DNA of 64,000 nucleotides from the IMG/VR virus record IMGVR_UViG_3300001373_000001, positions 53,990 to 117,989 of that record. One strand, written 5' to 3'. The notes beneath the pieces are model-generated. The model saw only the letters and a list, made by a program, of their open reading frames with translations. It did no database searches and was not told where the DNA came from. Positions 7,830-14,969 of the stretch are shown here, in pieces (position 1 is the stretch's first letter; the number at the start of each line of letters is the position of its first letter). The translations under genes were made by a program, and so were the position numbers. This stretch comes from a virus.

Positions 7830-9101
7830 TTACTTTTTATTTTTTTTCAACTTCTTTTTTATTATTTCTTGATTATCTGGGTTGGAAATATTTTTAGCAG
7901 CATTATAATCTGCATCAAGTTTTACTCCACAATTAACACAAACAAATTCATCTCTTTTTACTCTATTGTCTTTATCTGTATGCCCACACCCACTACACTT
8001 TTGACTAGTGTATCTTGGGTTTATAAGTTTAACTTCAATTCCAACTTCATCAGCTTTGTATTTAATCTTTTCTTGTAAATCGAAATAGCTCCAATCTTTA
8101 AGAAATAACTTATCTTTTTTAATATTTGATAAGTCTTCCATCTGTATTATTTTACAGTTATTCTTAACTGCTAATCCTACAATATATTTAGAATATTTAT
8201 GGTTAATCAAATCTTTAAAATTAGCTATTTTCTTTCTCACAACTCTTACATATTTAGACCTATGTTTATATCCTCGACCTTTTATAGCATCGCTTTTTAT
8301 GCTAGATTGCAAAGACTTTAATAAAGATTCTTGTTTCTTTCTAAAGCTGTCTATTTCGCCTCCTCTTATGTGATATCTTTTTAAATTATTATTAAATGCC
8401 ATATAAGCAGCATTTACTATTCCCATGTCTATACCCATTATATTTTTATCACTTAAAAGTAACTCTTTCTTTTCCATACAATATGTTAAATTAATGAACC
8501 ATTTATTCTTACTAAAAATTATCATTGAAGCTCCGATTTTATACTCTCCAGATAGCACGCTTTCAATTATTTTCTTTTGGTAATTACCATCAACTTTAAT
8601 TTCTACGCAAACATGGCAACTACCTTCGTTTCTTGCAAATAACCTTAAGTCTACATAATACTTATTTTCATTTTCAATAACTTCTATGCTCTTAGAATGT
8701 AAATCTATAATACTATTTTTATAAGATGGAATAGACATCTCACCTTTTAAAAACTTCTTCTTACTATCATTCCATTTCTTGCAACCTCTTTGAATAGAAG
8801 TTGAAATATTAGCTTTCGATAGCATTGGGTATTCGGTTCTGATTACTTTATCACAATACCCACTAAAAGATTTGTATCCTAATATACTTAATATATCTGG
8901 TTTACACTCATGTTTGATATAATAATCCGAACAATAATTATTCCATTCCCAATTTAATCTAATTGTTTTGTTCAATACTTTTTGTGTTTGGTCTTGAAAC
9001 TCCACAAGTTGTTTCTTAAAATCTTTGAAATCTATACCCTCAGAATCGATTATCTGAAAGCGCATCACTTTATTTATTGTATCAATTTTTATTTCGTCCA
9101 T
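7830..9101 (-). CDS. cas12f: Compact type V-F CRISPR effector (Cas12f-like nuclease)
   Basis: 423 residues, the size of the smallest Cas12f proteins. RuvC-I is GIDMGI (Asp225) and RuvC-II is QMEDLS (Glu322). A Cys4 zinc finger follows (Cys369, 372, 388, 391). RuvC-III is DADYNAAKNI (Asp396/398). All catalytic residues look intact. The segment KGRGYKHRSK (about 274-283), after an R-x-H-I region, resembles the Gly-x-Gly basic motif between RuvC-I and -II in Cas12f. The enzyme would cut double-stranded DNA guided by tracrRNA:crRNA, probably as a dimer. GGAGG lies before the ATG and overlaps the stop of the upstream gene, so it is the third gene of the parA operon. A TnpB transposon nuclease is the alternative, but the adjacent true array and lack of transposon ends favour Cas12f. 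Confidence 0.87.
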   Translation of the reverse strand: MDEIKIDTINKVMRFQIIDSEGIDFKDFKKQLVEFQDQTQKVLNKTIRLNWEWNNYCSDYYIKHECKPDILSILGYKSFSGYCDKVIRTEYPMLSKANISTSIQRGCKKWNDSKKKFLKGEMSIPSYKNSIIDLHSKSIEVIENENKYYVDLRLFARNEGSCHVCVEIKVDGNYQKKIIESVLSGEYKIGASMIIFSKNKWFINLTYCMEKKELLLSDKNIMGIDMGIVNAAYMAFNNNLKRYHIRGGEIDSFRKKQESLLKSLQSSIKSDAIKGRGYKHRSKYVRVVRKKIANFKDLINHKYSKYIVGLAVKNNCKIIQMEDLSNIKKDKLFLKDWSYFDLQEKIKYKADEVGIEVKLINPRYTSQKCSGCGHTDKDNRVKRDEFVCVNCGVKLDADYNAAKNISNPDNQEIIKKKLKKNKK

Positions 9102-9102
9102 C

Positions 9103-9516
9103 TCATTCCTCCAGCATATTGTATATACAAAGTATGGACATATTAGCTACTTGACTTTTATTTACACCCCATTTTTTAGCAAGGTGTATTGTCAAATCAT
9201 TAACGGAATTGAGCATATTGAATGATACATGTGTTGTATCTTTATTCTTCTTTATTCTATTATATGCAGTTCTAACATCATCAATATCTTTTATTTTAAA
9301 TTTCAAATCTTCAAAACTTGTTTTTTTATCAATTAATTTATTAATTTTCAATAAATCTTCTTGACTCAAGTTTTGTAAGTTTTCTATAATATTATCTATA
9401 GAAGTTTTAATTATAATCTTCTCTTTAATATTTTCTTGAGTTTTATTTTTTTTTGGATAATTAGCAGCTTGTTCTATATCTATATCTACGCCTTCATTTT
9501 TATTCTTCTTATTCAT
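9103..9516 (-). CDS. Small basic protein, probable ParB-type partner of ParA
   Basis: 137 residues from the ATG at 9516, which is preceded by GAGAGG at a proper distance. An in-frame ATG at 9531 lacks a site. The N-terminal 90 residues are charged and probably disordered or coiled. The C-terminal 40 residues (HVSFNMLNSV, then AKKWGVNKSQVANMSILCIY) look like a ribbon-helix-helix or related DNA-binding fold, as in small plasmid partition proteins. It starts inside the end of parA and stops 1 base before the cas12f start codon region, so the three are one operon. Function as centromere-binding protein is inferred from context. Confidence 0.6.
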   Translation of the reverse strand: MNKKNKNEGVDIDIEQAANYPKKNKTQENIKEKIIIKTSIDNIIENLQNLSQEDLLKINKLIDKKTSFEDLKFKIKDIDDVRTAYNRIKKNKDTTHVSFNMLNSVNDLTIHLAKKWGVNKSQVANMSILCIYNMLEE

Positions 9517-10288
9517 TTTCATACCTCTCATTAATTTTTTTTATAACTTCATTTGTCAATTTTGCATATTGTCTGGATATTTCTAATTTATTATCAAATA
9601 ATTCTATAGGAATACTTAGTTCTTGAGATCGTATAATATTAACAGATTCAGATAATATTGTATTAAATATTTGGTTACTATCAAAATATTCGCTCATCTT
9701 TTCAAAACATTTTTTTGTTAAAGTTGTCCTTTTATTTGCTCTAGTTAATACAGTTCCCAATATTTCCAAATCGCTATTAGTATTATTTCTAATATCGTTA
9801 ACTAAATTTATAATCCTGTTAATACCTTCAAATGAAAATATTCCCACATCTATTGGTATTATTAAGTAATCGCATGCTGATAGAACATTTAAAGTTGCTA
9901 TTCCCATTGTTGGTGAACAATCAAATAAAATAAATTTATAATCATCTTCTACCTCAGATATTCTTTTTTTGATTATCAATTCTCTAGCTAAATAATTTGA
10001 AAAGTCTAGATCGATGGAAGTAAGTTCCAAATGACTTGGTATCAAATCCAGATTATCAAACTTAGTTTTTAGTATTGCATCTTTAATTCCTATTTCATTT
10101 TTAAGAACACTGTAAATATTTCTATCTTTGTGAGATTCTTTTTTAGTATAAATTCCTTGACTTAAATTTGCTTGGCTATCCATATCTACTAATAATGTTT
10201 TATACTTTTTAGATAAATTATATCCAATATTAATAGTACTGGTAGTTTTAGCAGTGCCTCCCTTTTGGTTAAACATAGCTATTTTCAT
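9509..10288 (-). CDS. parA: ParA-family partition ATPase
   Basis: 259 residues. The deviant Walker A motif is KGGTAKTT near residue 9. Walker A' is LLVDMDSQAN and Walker B is FILFDCSPTMG. The rest has the ParA/Soj length and pattern (LIPIDVGIFSFEGI, ILGTVLTRANKRT). ParA ATPases move plasmid copies apart along the nucleoid, so this gene argues for an extrachromosomal plasmid prophage state. GGGAGATG precedes the ATG. It heads a leftward operon with the small DNA-binding protein and cas12f. Confidence 0.93.
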   Translation of the reverse strand: MKIAMFNQKGGTAKTTSTINIGYNLSKKYKTLLVDMDSQANLSQGIYTKKESHKDRNIYSVLKNEIGIKDAILKTKFDNLDLIPSHLELTSIDLDFSNYLARELIIKKRISEVEDDYKFILFDCSPTMGIATLNVLSACDYLIIPIDVGIFSFEGINRIINLVNDIRNNTNSDLEILGTVLTRANKRTTLTKKCFEKMSEYFDSNQIFNTILSESVNIIRSQELSIPIELFDNKLEISRQYAKLTNEVIKKINERYENE

Positions 10289-10308
10289 ACTTCATCTCCC
10301 TTTTTTTA

Positions 10309-10380
10309 ATATGTTTATAACTATAACATATCAAAAATAAAAATACAATCATAATATGTTAATAATATGTATTTGTTATG
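10309..10380 (-). promoter_or_regulatory. parA operon promoter with repeated TATGTTA elements
   Basis: On the minus strand TTGTAT, 17 bp, TATAGT occupy 10348-10320, about 30 bases upstream of the parA ATG. The promoter is surrounded by direct and inverted copies of TATGTTA/TAACATA (near 10310, 10324, 10353 and 10374). ParA or its partner may bind these for autoregulation. Confidence 0.5.
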
Positions 10381-10418
10381 TTTATTATAAAAATATATTA
10401 ATAATAACTATATTTCGA

Positions 10419-10453
10419 CAAAAAAAATAAGACCGACCGAAGCCAATCTTATT
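10419..10453 (-). terminator. Strong leftward terminator with UUCG tetraloop
   Basis: AATAAGA (10426-10432) pairs with TCTTATT (10447-10453). On the minus strand the stem continues through G-U pairs to a C(UUCG)G loop and is followed by a run of eight U. It would end a leftward transcript coming from the repA side before the parA promoter. No gene is visible for that transcript. Confidence 0.6.
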
Positions 10454-10460
10454 CATCTTT

Positions 10461-10486
10461 AAGCTATCTGAAATAGCATCTTTTTT
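10461..10486 (+). terminator. Small rightward terminator-like hairpin
   Basis: GCTAT-5-ATAGC (10463-10477) is followed by ATC and six T. The stem is short, so activity is uncertain. It faces the leftward terminator at 10419-10453, and the pair may insulate the parA and repA sides. Confidence 0.4.
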
Positions 10487-10565
10487 GAAAGTTATAGAAT
10501 ATTCGACAAAATAATTTAAATTAATCAAATATTCCTCTTTTCTTTTGAAATAAAACCTGTTATTA

Positions 10566-10652
10566 TTTTAGTTGTAAGTGACACCCTTATCAAAAAAACT
10601 TACATTCACATCAACCGAACTACCAATTCTGTTGATGTATATACAACTAAAA
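10566..10652. repeat. Nested inverted repeats (possible cruciform / branched RNA) in the plasmid control region
   Basis: TTTTAGTTGTA (10566-10576) and TACAACTAAAA (10642-10652) are perfect 11-bp arms. Between them are ACATCAAC / GTTGATGT (second arm 10631-10638) and a TGTAAG / CTTACA pair that partly competes with the outer arm. The structure lies in the 962-bp gap (10289-11250) between divergent parA and repA. An origin element, a single-strand initiation site or a regulatory RNA are all possible. Confidence 0.5.
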
Positions 10653-10730
10653 AATTCCAATTACGCCAATTTAATACAGCCATTGAAAAACAACCCGAAA
10701 TTAAATATTGGTTATGTAATTGTAATACAA

Positions 10731-10785
10731 GACCCACTAAGACCCACTAAGATACCACTAAGATACCACTAAGATACCCTTATTA
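10731..10785. repeat. Tandem 10/11-bp repeats, candidate centromere or iteron array
   Basis: Two copies of GACCCACTAA and two of GATACCACTAA are followed by a partial fifth (GATACCCTTATTA), with no gaps. Read on the minus strand each unit contains TTAGTGG. Short tandem repeats next to rep/par genes are typical partition (parS-type) or replication iterons. RepA_N plasmids of Gram-positives carry such arrays beside their rep and par genes. Confidence 0.6.
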
Positions 10786-11010
10786 GGTGTTAAGCAAGTA
10801 ATTAATTTGTTAGGACTATAGCGAACGAACCCCATAAGGAACGCCCCATGGATAAATTATAAAATAAAACCTACAATAAAGCAATACTTTTTTATACTTT
10901 TTTACATTAACAAAACTTATTAAAAAGTATTGGTAAAACAAAGTGTTTTTCGACAAATAATCACATGCTATTTATTGACGTTTTAAAGCATGTTTAAGAC
11001 ACTTAATTTT

Positions 11011-11043
11011 TAAAATGTATAAATAATCGTCTTATACATTTTA
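11011..11043. promoter_or_regulatory. Perfect 12-bp inverted repeat upstream of repA
   Basis: TAAAATGTATAA and TTATACATTTTA are separated by 9 bp. No U-run follows in either direction, so an operator or a leader hairpin controlling repA is more likely than a terminator. Confidence 0.45.
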
Positions 11044-11071
11044 AATCGTTCAGTATGCTTTTATTTGATAA

Positions 11072-11236
11072 ACAAGATTATATTATAGATATGATGCTAT
11101 GAATTTTTTGTCTATAGGTTCTAAAAGTACTATATCCAAAATATTTAAAAATTTACGAGATGTGGAATTAATTAATGAAATAAAAGTTGGATTTCAAAAT
11201 ACTAATAAAATTTATGTAAAAAATATAAATATATAA
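11072..11236 (+). pseudogene. Relic of a RepA_N winged-helix domain
   Basis: The open stretch 11072-11236 (ATG at 11099, 45 codons) encodes a segment that aligns with the intact RepA directly downstream. It has YYRYDAMNFL against YTRKDMAKML, then STI/SSI, ELINEIKVGFQNTNKIYV against KLIEEDRIGYNQSNRIYL. Only this half of the winged helix remains; an in-frame stop at 11069 precedes it and the protein ends where the domain ends. It ends 15 bp before the repA ATG. It may be a duplication remnant, or a short DNA-binding peptide that still regulates repA. Confidence 0.55.
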
Positions 11237-11250
11237 AGGAGTTACCAAAA

Positions 11251-12423
11251 ATGATAAAAATTAAAAGATACAAAGCAGAAGATTTAATTAAAAATAAATT
11301 TTATGAAATGCCTAAATTTTTACTATATAATGAGTTTAAAGGTTTATCTTATGGTGCTAAGATATTATATGTGTTACTTAAGGATAGACATAAATTGAGT
11401 ATGAAAAACAATTGGGTGGATAAATATGGATATATATATCTAATTTATACACGAAAAGATATGGCTAAAATGTTAAATTGTTCCGAACATAGTTCTATAA
11501 AATATGCTAAAGAATTAATAAAATATAAACTTATTGAAGAAGATAGAATTGGTTATAATCAATCAAATAGAATATATTTAACAGAAATTACCATAGATAT
11601 ATACTCCAAACACACTGATATCAAGGACATGAACAAATTGCAGTATGGACATGAAGAAAGTTCATGTCCGGACATGAAGAAAGTTCAACCTAATAAGAAT
11701 AACTTTAATAATAATAATTCTACTAAGAATAAATCTGTCTGTTCTGAATCAAAAGATGAACAATCGTTCGAACAAAAAACAGAAACAGACAGACAGACAG
11801 ATATTGACATAAAAAATGATTTATTGGAAAAGGTTAACATCAACCTAAAAAATGACAAAAAAAAGGATTCATCAGCAAATACTAATGAAAACCTAAAAAA
11901 TGACAATAAAAATTGTTTGGGTAAAGATCTTAAAATCAACACATTAAGCTATCCAATCAATTTTATTAAACAACATTTTAAGTTTAATGAGCTGATAAGT
12001 CAACCACCAATACAAGATGAGATTTTTGCAGAGTTGCATAAAATATTAAATTATAAGTCTCAAACCATTAAGATTGGCGCCAAGATACAAGATGAAGACA
12101 TTGAGATATTTAAACAAAAGCTTATGAAACTTACACCAGAAGACATACAAAATGTGGTAAATAAGGTCTTAGAAGTTGCAAATAAAGAATATGTTCAACA
12201 TCCAGACTTGCTAATAAGGACTAAGATATACTACCAGTTTAAATCTAGCATTAAGGCACTATCTAAAAACAATGCAAAAAGGAAACCAAAAGAACCTATA
12301 CCAACAGTCAATAACATACCACAAGTACCACAGGAACGTAATTATGAGCAAAGAGAATACACAAGTGAGTACCTTGAAAGCTTTTATGAAAATTATTGGG
12401 ATAAACATACTAAACCAGAATAA
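11251..12423 (+). CDS. repA: RepA_N-family plasmid replication initiator
   Basis: 390 residues. Residues 15-115 match the RepA_N winged-helix domain: FYEMPKFL, GLSYGAKILYVLLKDRHKLS, NNWVDKYGYIYLIYTRKDMA and a recognition wing ending NQSNRIYL. The middle (about 130-230) is Asn/Lys/Asp-rich and probably disordered. The C-terminal third is the variable, host-specific domain of this family. RepA_N proteins initiate theta replication of low-copy Gram-positive plasmids. An AAGGAG site precedes the ATG. With parA opposite and repeats on both sides, this is the episome's replicon. Its presence next to a full late region is the main evidence for a phage-plasmid. Confidence 0.88.
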   Translation: MIKIKRYKAEDLIKNKFYEMPKFLLYNEFKGLSYGAKILYVLLKDRHKLSMKNNWVDKYGYIYLIYTRKDMAKMLNCSEHSSIKYAKELIKYKLIEEDRIGYNQSNRIYLTEITIDIYSKHTDIKDMNKLQYGHEESSCPDMKKVQPNKNNFNNNNSTKNKSVCSESKDEQSFEQKTETDRQTDIDIKNDLLEKVNINLKNDKKKDSSANTNENLKNDNKNCLGKDLKINTLSYPINFIKQHFKFNELISQPPIQDEIFAELHKILNYKSQTIKIGAKIQDEDIEIFKQKLMKLTPEDIQNVVNKVLEVANKEYVQHPDLLIRTKIYYQFKSSIKALSKNNAKRKPKEPIPTVNNIPQVPQERNYEQREYTSEYLESFYENYWDKHTKPE

Positions 12424-12427
12424 TAAA

Positions 12428-12912
12428 CGATTTAGAGGCTAAATAAGACGTTTAAATATCTAGAGGTCCAATTATACCATTTTGTCATTTAAAGAGCTTT
12501 ATGACCCATACAGACGTCAAATTAGACCATATATGATGTGGTATAAACATAATCGATTTATTGCTGCTGCTATTAACATAAAATATTAATGTTAATGACA
12601 AAAATAAGGACATAATAAAATTAAGCGATTTAAAGGCTATTTAAGACATTATAATTTCTAGACACAAATTTATATGATTTTAGCATTTAAACTCGAATAT
12701 GGGCAAACAGACGTTAAATAACACTATTCTGGATGGGGTAATAGCATTAAAAGATATTAAGACATATTAAACATTTTATTAAAATATATTGCGAAGCGTT
12801 ACAAAGCGATTTAAGACAGTTTAACTTTTGAGAGGTCAAATTATATCACTATGCACTAAAAATATCGTGTATGGGCAAGGAAACGTTAAATAGACCTATT
12901 CTGAAATGAGAA
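12428..12912. repeat. Three long degenerate repeats downstream of repA (candidate origin)
   Basis: Units of about 110 bp start at 12428, 12626 and 12807. Each begins CGATTTA, followed in the first two by AGGCTA, and ends with an (A/C)AGACGT(C/T)AAAT-like element (third copy: GAAACGTTAAAT). Spacing is 198 and 181 bp. This 501-bp stretch (12424-12924) has no gene apart from the small one that follows. Long imperfect repeats beside a rep gene suggest an origin or incompatibility locus. A related motif lies at 43541-43588. Confidence 0.5.
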
Positions 12913-12924
12913 AGGATATAGACA

Positions 12925-13065
12925 ATGCCTATCAAAACTTTAGAGGAAACATTTGACATAATTAATAAAAATAAAGAAATAGCATTAAATGGAAAATATG
13001 TTAATGGAAATGAATATGAATTAGAACTTGTTAATATATACAAGAATTGTATTTTAGAAGAATAA
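12925..13065 (+). CDS. 46-residue protein of unknown function downstream of repA
   Basis: ATG preceded by AAAGGATATAGAC. 46 codons with ordinary composition: an N-terminal helix (LEETFDIINKNKEIA) and a strand-rich NGKYVNGNEYELELV. No membrane segment or known family. It begins directly after the third long repeat, so it may be a replicon-associated regulator. The 365 bp that follow (13066-13430) hold only two leftward terminators. Confidence 0.5.
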   Translation: MPIKTLEETFDIINKNKEIALNGKYVNGNEYELELVNIYKNCILEE

Positions 13066-13230
13066 TTAGAAAATAAGTCGCAATAACCATTTATTGTATG
13101 TAACTGCCATAACTATATACTTTTTTAAATATAAACTTTATTGGCATTAATAGTAATGCTAGTATAAGTTTTTTAGTTATGTAATTTTATAAAACATTAA
13201 TAAATATATTACATAATATCAAAAATCTGC

Positions 13231-13255
13231 AAAAAAAAAGTGATAATAATATCAC
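13231..13255 (-). terminator. Second leftward terminator after the lysis genes
   Basis: GTGATA-4-TATCAC with nine U following on the minus strand. It is a backup to the terminator at 13374-13425, protecting the replicon from late transcription. Confidence 0.6.
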
Positions 13256-13373
13256 ATAAAAAAAATCAATTCTCATGCTCCTAGTGCATCTTAAATAGTA
13301 TACAAATATATACCTTTTGTCAATAAGTATAGTGTATAGTGATAATATGTATATTTTGTAAATAGTTTATAAA

Positions 13374-13425
13374 ACAAAAAAAATTAGCCTAACAATACAA
13401 TATTTAACTATTATATCATTAGGCT
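13374..13425 (-). terminator. Terminator of the late operon
   Basis: On the minus strand AGCCTAA / TTAGGCT arms enclose 26 bases and are followed by AAT and a long U-run. It lies just past the holin stop codon. Confidence 0.7.
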
Positions 13426-13430
13426 TTATA

Positions 13431-13769
13431 CTACTTAGTTTTTGGTAATTTAAATACATTACTTTCGATTAAAGTTTTAATCAACTTATCAAATCCGTTT
13501 TTCTTACTTAAACCAAGTCTACTTGTCATTTCAAGAACTATATCAAATGCATTCTTGAATCTATCAATATTTTTATCATTCTTGTATAATTGTTCTGATA
13601 GGTTTACAGCATGTCCTACGATCGATTCTAGAGCCTTAATCTTATCCAAGGTCAAATTATACCTTGATTTATATAAGTCTTTTAAATACAAGAATAACGT
13701 GTATAGAACACATACTAACAAAACAAAAGTTAAAACTCGAACGGAATTATTCATTATTAACGCATACAT
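13431..13769 (-). CDS. Holin, LL-H type
   Basis: 112 residues. One N-terminal membrane helix (about residues 9-29, VLTFVLLVCVLYTLFLYL) is followed by a charged helical region with KALESIVGHAVNLSEQ and NGFDKLIKTLIESNV. This matches the layout of the phage holin LLH family. It would permeabilise the membrane to release the endolysin encoded just upstream. GGAGAG lies 8 bases before the ATG. It is the last late gene. Codons 8-18 are identical to CRISPR spacer 2 of this genome (13709-13742). Confidence 0.8.
   Translation of the reverse strand: MYALIMNNSVRVLTFVLLVCVLYTLFLYLKDLYKSRYNLTLDKIKALESIVGHAVNLSEQLYKNDKNIDRFKNAFDIVLEMTSRLGLSKKNGFDKLIKTLIESNVFKLPKTK
13709..13742 (-). other. Protospacer identical to CRISPR spacer 2 (34/34)
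   Basis: All 34 bases of spacer 2 (7410-7443) recur here, inside the membrane-helix codons of the holin. On the coding (minus) strand the flank 5' of the protospacer reads AATTCC and the 3' flank reads TTCTAT. With leftward array transcription the crRNA has the same sense as the mRNA, so it would pair with the template DNA strand and not with the holin mRNA. Confidence 0.95.
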
Positions 13770-13787
13770 ACAAAAATCTCTCCATTT

Positions 13788-14534
13788 CTATTTGCCAAAC
13801 ATTTTTAATACTTTACTTAACATTACAGCAACTTCTTCTCTTGTTGCAGTATTCTTTGGATTAAAATTACCATTCTCATCTCCAACAATAATTTTGTTTC
13901 CGCATAAATGATTTACTGAATCTCTCGCCCATTCTGCTATCTCGTCATGGTCATTAAATATTCTAGCTTCGACTTTTTCAATAACTGGATCAGTCAATGG
14001 AACATCTAAATAATATAATATTCCAACAGCAACATTATTTGAAATTTCATTCATTTGATTTACTATAAAATTAGCATCATCTTTATTATCATGAAATGCA
14101 ATTTCTACAAGGCTTGCAGGAGCATTAGTGGATTCTAATTCATACATGCTTTTACCATCGCCATAAAAATTCTTACCAACCTTTACTCCTCTGTCTTTAG
14201 TAGGCGTTAGAGGTTCTAGTTGACCATAAATAGCACGAGATAACTTCTCACCTTCTCCACCAAACATATGACAAAAAACTTCACAACCACGATCATCACC
14301 AGTATTAGCATTTGAATGTATTGCGATATGCACATCTACGTTTTTCGAGTTTGAATCTTTTACTATTTTAGATAGCGTCCAAGTATTCTCACTCCTATAA
14401 ACTATCACTCCTCTAGATTGAAGTATCTTTTGTATGTTATCAGTTATCAAAGCCATGCGATAAGCTTCTGTGCCATACTCGCCAACTCCAACATTATCAA
14501 ACTGATTTGATCCACTTAAATAAACACTTTTCAT
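13788..14534 (-). CDS. Endolysin: N-acetylmuramoyl-L-alanine amidase with SLH module
   Basis: About 248 residues from the ATG at 14534, which GAGGTG precedes by 6 bases; a GTG at 14543 is within that site. The catalytic domain (about 1-170) has the Amidase_3 features: an early acidic zinc ligand region (GEYGTEAYRM), VDVHIAIHSNAN and a late catalytic Glu in SLVEIAFHDN. The C-terminal 50 residues match an S-layer homology motif (ARDSVNHLCGNKIIVGDENGNFNPKNTATREEVAVML), likely the wall-binding part. It cleaves the peptide from muramic acid to lyse the host. Confidence 0.88.
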   Translation of the reverse strand: MKSVYLSGSNQFDNVGVGEYGTEAYRMALITDNIQKILQSRGVIVYRSENTWTLSKIVKDSNSKNVDVHIAIHSNANTGDDRGCEVFCHMFGGEGEKLSRAIYGQLEPLTPTKDRGVKVGKNFYGDGKSMYELESTNAPASLVEIAFHDNKDDANFIVNQMNEISNNVAVGILYYLDVPLTDPVIEKVEARIFNDHDEIAEWARDSVNHLCGNKIIVGDENGNFNPKNTATREEVAVMLSKVLKMFGK

Positions 14535-14544
14535 AAAATTCACC

Positions 14545-14937
14545 TCACATTTTATTAGTTATTTGAAGCACTAAATATGTTAATCCTGCAATGATTATTG
14601 GTGGCATAGCTTTTTCAATTACCATTTTGAATATTTCTTGAAATGACATAGAATTATTCTTTAAATCGTTTATGTTTTGTTGGATTATTTTATTATCTAA
14701 GTTATCAATTTTATCATTTAACTTTTGTACAAGTTCTGTTTGCTGTGATACGTTTGCAGTAAGTTTAATCAACACTTGAGATTGTTTGTCCAGAATATCT
14801 TCATGTTTAGTATTTGATTTTGTCAACATCTCGACTATTGTCTTAAGTTCTGTAACTATATAAGTTAGAGAATTTAAGTTATCGATATCCTTTTGAATTG
14901 ATTGAAATAAATCTTGTTTTATGCACTCGTGAGCCAT
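14545..14937 (-). CDS. XhlA-like membrane-anchored coiled-coil lysis accessory protein
   Basis: 130 residues. A long coiled coil (about 10-95) is followed by one C-terminal membrane helix (PPIIIAGLTYLVLQI). That layout and the place before endolysin and holin fit XhlA/hemolysin-type accessory proteins of Gram-positive phages. A strong AGAGGTC site precedes the ATG. Its stop overlaps the endolysin ribosome-binding region. A second, unrelated holin is possible. Confidence 0.65.
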   Translation of the reverse strand: MAHECIKQDLFQSIQKDIDNLNSLTYIVTELKTIVEMLTKSNTKHEDILDKQSQVLIKLTANVSQQTELVQKLNDKIDNLDNKIIQQNINDLKNNSMSFQEIFKMVIEKAMPPIIIAGLTYLVLQITNKM

Positions 14938-14969
14938 TTTGATGACCTCTCTTCTATCTATTAAAATAT

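Noticed and set aside
7830-9101. Reading the nuclease as an IS200/IS605 TnpB
   Set aside because: No TnpA, no transposon ends, and a perfect repeat-spacer array lies directly behind it, together with the Cas12f-type basic Gly motif.
10578-10772. A 64-codon open frame between parA and repA
   Set aside because: It runs through the nested inverted repeats and into the tandem repeats, has no ribosome-binding site, and its composition follows the repeats.
13555-13911. A 118-codon rightward frame across holin and endolysin
   Set aside because: Both leftward genes are clearly real with good start sites; this is a shadow frame.
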